A DNA stretch of 24,062 nucleotides from CAZQEC01 sp964591565 (lineage in GTDB: Bacteria; Patescibacteriota; UBA1384; CAJBMM01), in the NCBI GenBank assembly GCA_964591565.1, contig CAZQEC010000014.1, positions 1-24,062 of the forward strand. The letters are read 5' to 3'. Shown in pieces: positions 1-7,786 of this stretch (position 1 is its first letter; each line of letters opens with the position of its first letter). The notes under the pieces were generated by a model, which was given only the letters and a program-made list of their open reading frames with translations, did no database searches and was not told the DNA's origin. The translations under genes were made by a program, and so were the position numbers.

Positions 1-163
1 AACTTGAGCTACTGAAAGCTACCCTAAAGTAAGATTTCTTAATGAGCTAATACGCGGTAATACTCGGTCATTTTAGATTGCCACGCTCATTCCATTCGCT
101 CGCAATGACAGACAATTCATTGCCAATGGCGCTCGCAGCTTGAATAATTGTTTTAGATCTCTC

Positions 164-182
164 CCTGCCTGCGGCAGGCAGG
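164..182. repeat. Perfect 8-bp-stem hairpin (CCTGCCTG type)
   Basis: Inverted repeat of 8 bp around a 3-base loop. There is no T-run on either side, so it is more likely a dispersed intergenic repeat than a terminator. I recall hairpins of this kind as frequent in Patescibacteria intergenic regions, but this window holds only one. Confidence 0.6.
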
Positions 183-293
183 CACTGCGGTCGAGATGAC
201 AATATCTAAAGGTTTTCAAAAGAGGTCTATTATACGCACGTTACAAAAAAAATTTTCTGACGTCTGCCCTCTGTTGTCCGAAACAATTACCTG

Positions 294-299
294 TATAAT
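294..299 (+). promoter_or_regulatory. -10 box (TATAAT) directly before the first gene
   Basis: A perfect TATAAT ends seven bases before the ATG at 306, so transcription should start at or next to the start codon (leaderless mRNA). No convincing -35 box is visible at 16-18 bases spacing. Confidence 0.55.
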
Positions 300-305
300 A
301 GAGCC

Positions 306-782
306 ATGAGCAAGTATCATTGGTTCACAAATGCGAAATACGGTCTGGTACCGTCAGGTACGGTCGGTTGGGCTATGACGCTGGCATTTTTGATCGCCAT
401 TGTAATCAATTTTTGGCTGATCGATTCAGTCAGCCACTCTGCCAGTGACACCATTATTAACTTTTATCCTTATGTATTATTCTACTCGGCAATTTATCTC
501 ATTCTGGCTTATTTAACCTCGCCAAAACACTGGTGGATGGTGACAAAGTCGTACGGCTGGGGCTGGGTGCCCTCTACTTGGCAAGGTTGGTACATTCTTT
601 TGCTATATATAGGAGGCGTTTTAGAAACACTTTCAATTTCGCTTGTTTTAACTCGTCTCGACCCTTTGGCTAGTTCTTGGTTTGTGATTAGCGGACTATT
701 TTTGCAAACGGTGGTATTTTTTATGGTTAGTTTAGCCACTGGTGAAAAACCGCGTTGGCGCTGGGGTAAGAAAAGAAAATGA
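306..782 (+). CDS. Four-TM integral membrane protein of unknown function
   Basis: I do not recognise this 158-residue protein. Four hydrophobic segments are visible at about residues 20-40, 48-70, 93-115 and 124-145, separated by short loops. The loop between segments 2 and 3 is rich in Trp and Gly (WGWGWVPS), and the C-terminus is strongly basic (RWRWGKKRK), which suggests a cytoplasmic tail. The start is the ATG seven bases after a TATAAT box, with no Shine-Dalgarno sequence, consistent with leaderless translation. The last four bases overlap the start of the following metallopeptidase gene (ATGA), so the two are probably translationally coupled. The coupling suggests co-expression but does not assign a function. 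Confidence 0.75.
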   Translation: MSKYHWFTNAKYGLVPSGTVGWAMTLAFLIAIVINFWLIDSVSHSASDTIINFYPYVLFYSAIYLILAYLTSPKHWWMVTKSYGWGWVPSTWQGWYILLLYIGGVLETLSISLVLTRLDPLASSWFVISGLFLQTVVFFMVSLATGEKPRWRWGKKRK

Positions 783-1432
783 ATTACGAGCTTACGCGTA
801 GTCGGCGCAGATCTATCTCATTGCAAATAGCAGATAATGGTGTGCTCAAAGTGCGGGCACCGTTTTTGATGCCCGAATATTTAATTAATCGCTTCGTTAC
901 AGCCAAAAGTGATTGGGTGACGCGCCAAATTAAGCGTCTGAATAATCGTCCACAGAAATTTGAATATCATCATGGTGCGAGCATTAATTATCTCGGTCGA
1001 GAGTACGTTATTCGCCTAGGTGAGCATCAAAATTTCGATGTGGTATTGACCGATGCTTTACTCTTACCAGAATTAAATGCTAGGCAGGCGAAAATTTTAA
1101 TCCATGATTGGCTCAGACGGCGCGCTGTCGAACACCTTAATTTGCGCTTGCGACATTTTGCCACGAAGATGCAAATAAATTATCGCGCTTTGGCAATATC
1201 TAGTGCCCGAACACGGTGGGGATCATGCTCGGCTAACAGTAGTATTCGCCTGAACTGGCGCTTAATATGCGTGCCACCGGAAGTGATTGACTATGTGGTG
1301 GTACATGAATTGGCGCACATTCAACAACACAATCACTCCAAAAAGTTTTGGGACATTGTCGAATCAATTATATTTAATCATGGTCAGCATCGTCGCTGGC
1401 TTAAGCACCACGGCCATCTGTTATTGATCTAG
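779..1432 (+). CDS. YgjP/DUF45-family zinc metallopeptidase
   Basis: A 217-residue protein of the YgjP-like (DUF45, M48-related) family. The zinc-binding motif HELAH is at residues 176-180, followed by a further His at 186 in HNHSKKFW, the usual arrangement of this family. The conserved RWGSCS segment lies at 146-151. The N-terminal half (about 10-90) is the beta-rich part typical of the family. No signal peptide or membrane segment is seen, so it should be cytoplasmic. The start overlaps the stop of the membrane protein upstream by four bases, making a two-gene operon. Substrates of this family are poorly known; in E. coli YgjP is linked to a restriction gene, but no such partner is present here. 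Confidence 0.9.
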   Translation: MNYELTRSRRRSISLQIADNGVLKVRAPFLMPEYLINRFVTAKSDWVTRQIKRLNNRPQKFEYHHGASINYLGREYVIRLGEHQNFDVVLTDALLLPELNARQAKILIHDWLRRRAVEHLNLRLRHFATKMQINYRALAISSARTRWGSCSANSSIRLNWRLICVPPEVIDYVVVHELAHIQQHNHSKKFWDIVESIIFNHGQHRRWLKHHGHLLLI

Positions 1433-1446
1433 TGTTCAAACAAAAG

Positions 1447-1455
1447 TTATCCACA
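1447..1455 (+). other. Single perfect DnaA-box sequence TTATCCACA
   Basis: The nonamer TTATCCACA matches the DnaA-box consensus exactly, 10 bases upstream of a TTGACA element. I found no second perfect box nearby, no AT-rich unwinding region and no dnaA/dnaN, so it is not an origin. It could be a DnaA-sensitive regulatory site or chance. Confidence 0.3.
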
Positions 1456-1464
1456 GGTAAGCCC

Positions 1465-1497
1465 TTGACAAGGTATTATCAATATTGCGACGATAAT
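1465..1497 (+). promoter_or_regulatory. Putative promoter of the large surface protein gene
   Basis: TTGACA at 1465-1470 and GATAAT at 1492-1497 are separated by 21 bases, longer than the optimal 17. If the -10 box is used alone, transcription would begin near 1504, which gives either a leaderless start at 1506 or a 35-base leader before the ATG at 1539. Confidence 0.4.
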
Positions 1498-1505
1498 TAG
1501 TAAGT

Positions 1506-4500
1506 ATGATAAAAAACAATCTAATAATAAGGGGGAGTATGTCTCGTTTCATCAAGCGCGGGTTATTTGTGGTACTAACAGTCTCGGTAGCGTTCTTTGG
1601 TTTCTCGGATCAATCGGTGCGCCAAGTGTTGCGAACGTCCACAAGCGTTGAAACAGCGCGCGCCGGGGCTATTACTAGCCCAACCATTGTGGCTAGTTCG
1701 GTGGTGGCGAGTGCCACGGGCGTTATAGACACCGTTACCTTAACCACGGCCACTGCCATTCCGGTAGGTGGTCGTTTGGTAGTGTCATTTATGAGCCCTC
1801 CGGGGCCGCCAGTCCAGTTTCAGGATTTTTCAGGTGTCACAATTGCTACCGGCTCTAACGCTGGTTTTAGTGGTTTTAGCGTCTTTTATTCCGGAATGTC
1901 GTTCAACGTTAATGTGACCGCCACCACTGCTATTGCCGCTGGAGCGGTTGTACTTAAATTGGGTGGAATAGTCAATCCAACCAGCGGCAGTGTTCTGCCG
2001 GTTAATATCTTTACCCAATCCTCAACTGGTGCAACGCTTGACGGTAATCAGTTTGTGTCGCCAGATTCAGCTCCCGCCACCTTGATGCTTGGCACGGTTA
2101 AATTGAGTGGTAAAGTGACTGATTCGACCACTGGTACTGGTGTTGCCGGGTTGCGTTTAGAGTTGCACCCTGGCCCAAACTCCAGCCCAACCAATTATCA
2201 GTCTTACAGCGCCACTACCGATTCAAGTGGTAATTATCAGTTTATAGTCAGCACCAACGGCACCTTAATGTTGGAAAAAAGCCCCGGGGTTGACCCAAGT
2301 AATCCAAACTCTGCTACTTTGAGCCAATACGCCGCTTTTGACCAAAGAGAGGTTGTGATTTCAGATACGCCTCAAGTTATCAACATCGCTTTAGTAAAAG
2401 CATCTAAAATAATCACTGGTAAAGTGGTGTATGCCGGTACTACCACTGGGGTACGTAATGCTATGGTCAATGCCGGATCGTTCTCGGGCGCGTTTACTAA
2501 TAGTTCGACCGGCTCGGACGGTACATTTACTCTGCGCATGGCGGTAGATGGCACTAAATCTGGGGGCGGACAGATGTTCTTTATGGTTCAGCCGCAAATG
2601 CAACAACAGGGCGGCGGTGCACCAAGCGGTGGCACACCACCGGGTGGTGGCACGCCCCCAGCGCCTCCGGTGTCTGATACCGACTTTGGTTCTTATCAGT
2701 CTCAAATTACAGCGTTTACGCAAGGTATTACAGTGGCCGAAACGTTCGCTATGGGTAACATTGAGGTGCCAAAAGCCGACGCTACTGTAACCGGTAAGTT
2801 TGTTAATTCTGACGGCACGGCGCTTGGCAATGTGTTCGGCGGTCTGTTTAGCCCAAGTTCACACTCATTTACACCGCTACAGGTTGCCAGCAATGGTACT
2901 TTTACGGCGAAATTGGTTTCAGGACGATCGTATGAAGTCAACAGCTTTGATCAAACTGGGGCTTATTATGTGGCGCCAAAGCGCTTCACGCCTAAAGCTG
3001 GCACTACCGACTTAGGCACAATTCCACGATCCAAGCTAACCAAAACAGTTACTTTAACGGCGTTTCGGGCCGACGGCGGCACTAAACGCGCTATCGCCAA
3101 CGCCCAAGGTATGTGTTTCGCTAAAGGCGGGCCTCCGTTCTTTAGCACGACCGATTCTAATGGTGTGGCTACGGTGAAAGTGCCCGACGATTACAAGGGT
3201 CGCTGTGGCGTAATGCCTGGCGGAGGTTTTGGCGGCGGTGGAAAACCCGGTGAAGGGGGCGAAAAGCCACCTGCCGGAGGTAAAATTGGTTTAATTAAGA
3301 ACGCACAAGAGTTTGTATTGCAAACATTAATCGGCTCGGCTAAGGCGGCTGAAGTCCAAATACTGGCGGCGCAAGCAGGCGATGCTGGAGACGCTAATCA
3401 GCTATTCCCAATTGATGGCTTTAAGGAGTTAAGCGCTGGCGGTTCGGGAACATTTGAATTTGGCAAGCCCGATTCCGAGTTTACGGTTAAAACGGTTAAT
3501 TCGAGCGGTACACTCATTACTAACGGTGGATTCGTAGACATTAGTAGCACTTCTGGTTTTCGGATGGGTTGCCCAACAGCAGGCGGAGTTGGTACATGTC
3601 GTGGTTTTAAGGGCAAAGAGATGAAAGCCAAAATAAACTTTCCGCCAAACGTTGATTATGCTGGCAAAACCACCACCTTTACCCCAACCGGAGTGGCAGG
3701 GCAAGTAGTTAGTCTGACGGTTGTGCCCAAAGACGTAACCGTTAGCGGTGAGGTGCAAGACGGATCAAACAGTAATGCCGTTATTAAAGACGCTACCTTA
3801 CAAATTATGGTTGGCGCATTTTCCAAAGACGGTGACTTTAGCATGGGAGCTTACAATCCAGCAACCGGCACCCACACCACAAAAATAGCGGCCGACACCG
3901 ATTATCACTTTGGTGTAACTGCTGGGGACCCCTCGCAAGGCATTAAGAAGGGTGGTTACGTACCAAATATCAGTTCAAATGCGGTTAGTGGAGCATCGGG
4001 TAAAGAGGTTAAATTTAACGTAAAGTTATCTAAAGTAGACGCCACTATAACGGTGACGGTCAAAGACGACAAGGGCGCGGTAGTTGAAGGGGTCACAGTC
4101 ATTGCCAATAATGCTTTAGCAGATATTGTTGGTCCTGAAGGCCCAGGCGGTCCTGGCGGACCGGGGGGAGGCCCTGGTGGTCCTGGCCCTGGTGGTCCAG
4201 CCGAAGGCCCTGAGTTTGGCTTTAACGCTATTACAGATGCAACTGGCAAAGCAGTTATTAATGTAGCGCCCGATAAGTATCAGATTGTGGTAAATGCACG
4301 TGATTTGGGCTATTTCACTACCGGCGTAGTTCAAGCCGAGCCAGCCTCTGGCAAAAACGTGGATGTTACAGTTACTCTGGCTAAAGCTAATTCAACGCTT
4401 GAGTTTGAGGTTAATAATAAAGATGGTAACGATATGACAAGTGGTGAAGTGACGCTATACAATGAATTAGGCACTATGTCTTTCAACACCGAAGTAGGCA

Positions 4501-5579
4501 CCGACGGCAAGGTCAAAATTGCCGTGCCAGCCGATGCGGATGGGCAGGTGTATACCGTCAAAGCTGGTAAAGATTCACCTGAAAGTGGTAAGGTTGAGGA
4601 GTCAAAGTCGTTTAAGGTTACAGCTTATGCCGACAAAACTACCACAACCACTCTTAAGGCAGATCAAGTAGACGACGATGCATTGGCAGAGCCAGTTTCC
4701 CAAGAGGTAAGCTCATCATCCGCCGCCTCGCTTGTGTTAGCCAAAGGTGGTACCGAGCAGGCCAAAGTTTCTTTGCCATCGGGCGCCTTGTCTTCATCGT
4801 CTAGTAGCTCGAGTGATTCCAGTTCCTCATCGAGTTCCAGTCCGTTGGCATCTATGGTGCCATTAGACGCTGAATTGCCGCAAACCAAGGTGGCACAAAC
4901 ATACGGCACTGGTTTTGAAATGAGTGCCAGCGATTCGAGCGGGAATGAAATTACCTCGCTCAGTGGTGTGGCCACGGCTTCGATCCATTTGGATAAAGAT
5001 CAAGTGCCAACTGGAACGAACGCGACCAATGTAAGTAAGCTTGAAGCGCGATATTATGATGCGGACGCTGGTTCGTGGAGTAAAGTGCAAACTTCAACGG
5101 CGGTGTTTAATGGTGATGGTTCGGTAGATGTAAACTTTACCACCAATCACCTGACCACGTTTGCGGTGACGACATCTACCGATACTACGGCACCGGCGGC
5201 TCCAAGTAGTATCACAGCCACGGCCAAGGCCAATAACGCTATTGGTCTCGGCTGGACCAATCCGACTGACACCGATTTCGCCTCGACCACTATTTATCGC
5301 TCGACAACGGCAGGCGACTTGGGCACAGCGGTGCACACGAGCGTGACTGGTACGAGTAAGGACGACACTGGTTTAACCAGCGACACTACTTACTACTACA
5401 CGGTGCGCGCGGTAGATTCATCTGGGAATGAATCAACTAATACCGCCCAGGTTTCGGCTAAGGCACGCACAGGAACATTACCAAAAACTGGTAATATCTT
5501 TAGCACCGGATTTATGACGTCCAACTCTTCAGATAACTTCTTTTCTGGACTGCTGAAAGTTTTGAGGAATGCTCGTTAG
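1506..5579 (+). CDS. Giant secreted multi-domain surface protein with LPKTG sorting motif
   Basis: A 1357-residue exported protein. A signal peptide is visible (basic SRFIKR at about 13-18, hydrophobic core to about 33, probable cleavage after ARA near 53). Several carboxypeptidase-regulatory/Cna-B-like beta domains follow, recognisable by repeats of the type GKV.D..G....L.A...(T)D..G.Y, at roughly 198-255, 302-346, 428-480 and 846-960. Linkers are Gly/Pro-rich (about 367-390, 569-592, 876-900) and Ser-rich (about 1095-1113). A fibronectin type III domain lies near 1227-1320, then LPKTG at 1325-1329 with a basic end. The tail is weakly hydrophobic for a classical sorting signal. The start may instead be the ATG at 1539, which has GGGGGAG just upstream. 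The sortase gene overlaps its 3' end, so this is probably the substrate, anchored to the cell envelope. Confidence 0.85.
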   Translation: MIKNNLIIRGSMSRFIKRGLFVVLTVSVAFFGFSDQSVRQVLRTSTSVETARAGAITSPTIVASSVVASATGVIDTVTLTTATAIPVGGRLVVSFMSPPGPPVQFQDFSGVTIATGSNAGFSGFSVFYSGMSFNVNVTATTAIAAGAVVLKLGGIVNPTSGSVLPVNIFTQSSTGATLDGNQFVSPDSAPATLMLGTVKLSGKVTDSTTGTGVAGLRLELHPGPNSSPTNYQSYSATTDSSGNYQFIVSTNGTLMLEKSPGVDPSNPNSATLSQYAAFDQREVVISDTPQVINIALVKASKIITGKVVYAGTTTGVRNAMVNAGSFSGAFTNSSTGSDGTFTLRMAVDGTKSGGGQMFFMVQPQMQQQGGGAPSGGTPPGGGTPPAPPVSDTDFGSYQSQITAFTQGITVAETFAMGNIEVPKADATVTGKFVNSDGTALGNVFGGLFSPSSHSFTPLQVASNGTFTAKLVSGRSYEVNSFDQTGAYYVAPKRFTPKAGTTDLGTIPRSKLTKTVTLTAFRADGGTKRAIANAQGMCFAKGGPPFFSTTDSNGVATVKVPDDYKGRCGVMPGGGFGGGGKPGEGGEKPPAGGKIGLIKNAQEFVLQTLIGSAKAAEVQILAAQAGDAGDANQLFPIDGFKELSAGGSGTFEFGKPDSEFTVKTVNSSGTLITNGGFVDISSTSGFRMGCPTAGGVGTCRGFKGKEMKAKINFPPNVDYAGKTTTFTPTGVAGQVVSLTVVPKDVTVSGEVQDGSNSNAVIKDATLQIMVGAFSKDGDFSMGAYNPATGTHTTKIAADTDYHFGVTAGDPSQGIKKGGYVPNISSNAVSGASGKEVKFNVKLSKVDATITVTVKDDKGAVVEGVTVIANNALADIVGPEGPGGPGGPGGGPGGPGPGGPAEGPEFGFNAITDATGKAVINVAPDKYQIVVNARDLGYFTTGVVQAEPASGKNVDVTVTLAKANSTLEFEVNNKDGNDMTSGEVTLYNELGTMSFNTEVGTDGKVKIAVPADADGQVYTVKAGKDSPESGKVEESKSFKVTAYADKTTTTTLKADQVDDDALAEPVSQEVSSSSAASLVLAKGGTEQAKVSLPSGALSSSSSSSSDSSSSSSSSPLASMVPLDAELPQTKVAQTYGTGFEMSASDSSGNEITSLSGVATASIHLDKDQVPTGTNATNVSKLEARYYDADAGSWSKVQTSTAVFNGDGSVDVNFTTNHLTTFAVTTSTDTTAPAAPSSITATAKANNAIGLGWTNPTDTDFASTTIYRSTTAGDLGTAVHTSVTGTSKDDTGLTSDTTYYYTVRAVDSSGNESTNTAQVSAKARTGTLPKTGNIFSTGFMTSNSSDNFFSGLLKVLRNAR

Positions 5580-6213
5580 CCCGCGACGCAGTCGTTTACG
5601 CCTCATTCCCGCTCTTGCCATACTAATTGTGTTGGCGGGGGCGGGATTTGGCGTGATGTATATCAAAAATCAATTTCGGACACCCAAAAGCGTGTTTGTT
5701 GAAGATCGAGTTGAAACTATTCCAGATCGCCCAAAATTTGTGCCTGAAGTGAAGTCGGAAGCCAATCAAACTGTTAAACCAGAGGTTAAGGGTGATTATG
5801 TGGTGCAGATAGATAAGATCAACATCAAAGCCCCGATTATTATGAATGTAGATGGATTTGATGAAGTACTATATTTGAAAGCGTTGGAAAAAGGGGTGGC
5901 ACATTATAAAGGGACACCACTGCCTGGCAATAAAGGCAATAGTTTCATCTTTGGGCACTCATCTTACTACGCCAACAAGCCGGGTAGCTACAAAGAAATT
6001 TTTAAAACACTGGGCAATTTGAAGGTGGGTGATGAGATGAAGATAGTGCATGGTGCAGAGACATTTACCTATAAAATTTTTGTGAGCAAATTAGTGGCCG
6101 ACGATGATGGCTCGGTGCTCGATGAGTCCAAAGATGAAATTTTAACCATTTCGACCTGCTGGCCTCCCGGTACTTATGCCAAACGTTGGATCGTGCAAGG
6201 GAAGAGAGTGTAG
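5569..6213 (+). CDS. Class-D/E-like sortase transpeptidase
   Basis: A 214-residue sortase. One membrane segment lies at about residues 12-32 after a basic start (SPRRSRLR), so the enzyme is anchored with its catalytic domain outside. The catalytic triad is visible: His130 in FIFGHSS, Cys197 in the signature ILTISTC, and Arg206 in YAKRW. Length and motifs fit the family. The gene begins inside the last codons of the LPKTG protein (11-base overlap), with GAGGA directly before the ATG, so the two are co-transcribed and the neighbour is the obvious substrate. Known sortases cut between Thr and Gly of LPXTG and join the Thr to an amine in the envelope; which amine is used here is unknown. The class cannot be fixed from motifs alone. 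Confidence 0.92.
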   Translation: MLVSPRRSRLRLIPALAILIVLAGAGFGVMYIKNQFRTPKSVFVEDRVETIPDRPKFVPEVKSEANQTVKPEVKGDYVVQIDKINIKAPIIMNVDGFDEVLYLKALEKGVAHYKGTPLPGNKGNSFIFGHSSYYANKPGSYKEIFKTLGNLKVGDEMKIVHGAETFTYKIFVSKLVADDDGSVLDESKDEILTISTCWPPGTYAKRWIVQGKRV

Positions 6214-6254
6214 TCATTCTGATGAGCTGCAAGCAAGGAAGAATCTACCATATA

Positions 6255-6280
6255 GATCTCTCGGTGTGCTCGAGATGACA
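6255..6280 (+). repeat. Degenerate intergenic repeat (GATCTCTC ... CGAGATGACA)
   Basis: The sequence GATCTCTC, seven variable bases and TCGAGATGACA matches the ends of the repeat at 157-200, which carries a hairpin in its middle. It follows the sortase gene and belongs to a dispersed, partly palindromic intergenic repeat. Confidence 0.5.
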
Positions 6281-6305
6281 GATTCCGAATAGGTCAAGAA
6301 TAAAT

Positions 6306-6343
6306 AAAAAAATATAGCGCGCGGACTAAAGTCGTCCACGCGC
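6306..6343 (-). terminator. Rho-independent terminator of the amidase gene
   Basis: Read on the minus strand, a GC-rich hairpin (GCGCG and GGAC arms at 6317-6321 and 6323-6326, pairing with 6334-6337 and 6339-6343, one mismatch) is followed by TATATTTTTTT. It lies 18 bases after the stop of the minus-strand amidase gene and can also insulate the convergent sortase operon. Confidence 0.8.
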
Positions 6344-6360
6344 CACACATTATATCTCCC

Positions 6361-7656
6361 CTACTTTCTTTTGTCTGGTGCCGCCAAACCAGCGAAGACG
6401 GCATCTATTACAAAATAGATCGGTTTCATCAACATCTCACACAAGAGATAGTCAATGGAAACCGTTCTGCGGAAGTTGCGCCATCCGCCGCTACGGCGCG
6501 CCGATCGCCACATTCGAATCACACTGATAGCAAAGTAAATCCACCACAACCGCGACCCAAAGCATATTGCGGTAAGCATAAGTACCACAATGATGCTACG
6601 CGCCGCGATTGGAAACGGTGCGACGGCAATACGTGGGCGTCCGCTTAAGTAAGCCATCACAAACCACACGCCAAACATCAATGTGATCCAGCTAATGAGC
6701 GACCAGTATGACGACCAAAGGTCATCGATCCCTGTGAATCCTAGTGCCCAATTCCATACCATGGAAGTGGCACTTGGCTCCGCTTCCTCTGCCGGAGTTG
6801 GTACTGGTTCAACGGTGCCGAACTGTTGCTCGATGATCTGATCTGTCCGCGTTTGAACCAACCGCGACTCGGGTTGATCCGATTGTAGATCGATCAGAGC
6901 CGCCAATGGCACAGCGGCGAGGTAACGCTGCCGATTTTCATCTGACCGCATGCGATATGAATCACCGGGGTCAGCGGGCACTGCCATCTCCAGAAGTACT
7001 GCTTCTGGAGTAGTGTTGTTGCGCAACACCCCGAGATTTCGCGCGCTCATGCTGACTGGTTGTGGCGTCCCGTCTTTACATCGTGGGCAACCGTACAGCT
7101 CGATTCGCCTGGCAATCGCCTTGGCTAACGCCGGCGCATCATGTCCGTTTCGATAGCAGACGTGCGATCCGCTCCATTTGCCAGACCCGTATGAGTCTGT
7201 ATGAAGCGAAACGAAGTACACTTTGCTGTGGCTACCTGCTTGGGCATAGAAAGTCGACGCGATCGCCGCCCGATCCTCTAGACCGCCATCTCTACTCCTA
7301 CGGATCGGCTTGCCACTGCCAGCATAGAAAGCATCGCGTGGTAGTGGTCGAGCATCTAGTGCGTCGTTGGGGCGTGCGGCTTCAGCTTGCTCGCTTTCAC
7401 ATATTAAATATGCTTTTCCCCCAAACTGTTGCACTAAGTCTCTCAAGTCATACGCGGCGGCGTAGGTGTACGCCGCTTCATAGAATTGGTGCCTTCTTCC
7501 CTTGACCCAGAGGTCAAAAGGACAACCCGGGTCGAGCCCGCCGTGACCGGGATCGATCACGACCGTGACGCCGGCTAAAGGTTTCTGGCTCTGAGCGGCG
7601 GATGTGAGCCCAGCCCAGATCAAAAACACGACAACTACGGTACGCCATCTTCGCAT
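6361..7656 (-). CDS. Membrane-anchored N-acetylmuramoyl-L-alanine amidase (Amidase_3)
   Basis: A 431-residue cell-wall hydrolase. After a signal peptide (about residues 6-22) comes an Amidase_3 domain: VIDPGHGG at 33-40 with zinc ligand His38, Glu60 in FYEAAY, His152 in VSLHTDS, and catalytic Glu223 in LLEMAVP. The domain should cleave the bond between MurNAc and the stem peptide. Unusually, the C-terminal third carries three or more hydrophobic segments (about 312-338 and 350-390, and a weaker one near 410), so the enzyme is probably held in the membrane facing outward. An insert with a CPRC motif (190-193) lies inside the domain. It is an isolated transcription unit with its own consensus promoter, a good AAAGGAT ribosome binding site seven bases before the ATG, and a terminator. 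Its base composition looks more GC-rich than its neighbours. Confidence 0.9.
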   Translation of the reverse strand: MRRWRTVVVVFLIWAGLTSAAQSQKPLAGVTVVIDPGHGGLDPGCPFDLWVKGRRHQFYEAAYTYAAAYDLRDLVQQFGGKAYLICESEQAEAARPNDALDARPLPRDAFYAGSGKPIRRSRDGGLEDRAAIASTFYAQAGSHSKVYFVSLHTDSYGSGKWSGSHVCYRNGHDAPALAKAIARRIELYGCPRCKDGTPQPVSMSARNLGVLRNNTTPEAVLLEMAVPADPGDSYRMRSDENRQRYLAAVPLAALIDLQSDQPESRLVQTRTDQIIEQQFGTVEPVPTPAEEAEPSATSMVWNWALGFTGIDDLWSSYWSLISWITLMFGVWFVMAYLSGRPRIAVAPFPIAARSIIVVLMLTAICFGSRLWWIYFAISVIRMWRSARRSGGWRNFRRTVSIDYLLCEMLMKPIYFVIDAVFAGLAAPDKRK

Positions 7657-7718
7657 GATCGTATCCTTTCAATTGTGAAATAATGCCTCAAGCACAAAAA
7701 ATGCGTCTGAATGGTCAT

Positions 7719-7747
7719 ATTATATCACCGCCGATAGCTAATGTCAA
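7719..7747 (-). promoter_or_regulatory. Perfect sigma-70 promoter of the amidase gene
   Basis: On the minus strand TTGACA (7747-7742), a 17-base spacer and TATAAT (7724-7719) match consensus exactly, with a TGA extension before the -10 box. Transcription should start near 7712, giving a leader of about 56 bases. Confidence 0.85.
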
Positions 7748-7751
7748 TCAA

Positions 7752-7780
7752 TTGCCAAAAATAATTGTTTGTTGTACTAT
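7752..7780 (+). promoter_or_regulatory. Promoter of the AI-2E-family permease gene (leaderless)
   Basis: TTGCCA at 7752-7757 and TACTAT at 7775-7780 have 17-base spacing. The -10 box ends seven bases before the ATG at 7787, so the mRNA should start at the start codon. The promoter is back-to-back with the divergent amidase promoter. Confidence 0.65.
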
Positions 7781-7786
7781 TAGAGT

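Larger units (their letters stand above)
1..305. other. Intergenic region with degenerate repeat sequences
   Basis: I see no gene here. Positions 164-182 form a perfect hairpin (CCTGCCTG, loop CGG, CAGGCAGG). It is embedded in a longer repeat reading GATCTCTC ... TCGAGATGAC, and a shorter relative of that repeat lies at 6255-6280. Positions 81-115 carry another degenerate genomic repeat (GCTC ... TTCGCTCGCAATGACA). The right end holds the promoter of the next gene. A gene ending just left of the window cannot be excluded. Confidence 0.6.

Noticed and set aside
1447..1455. Replication origin
   Set aside because: One DnaA box only, no clustered boxes, no AT-rich unwinding region, and no origin-linked genes.
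3956..4249. Minus-strand frame rich in Gly and Pro
   Set aside because: It is the complement of the Gly/Pro repeat of the surface protein gene and has no start signals of its own.
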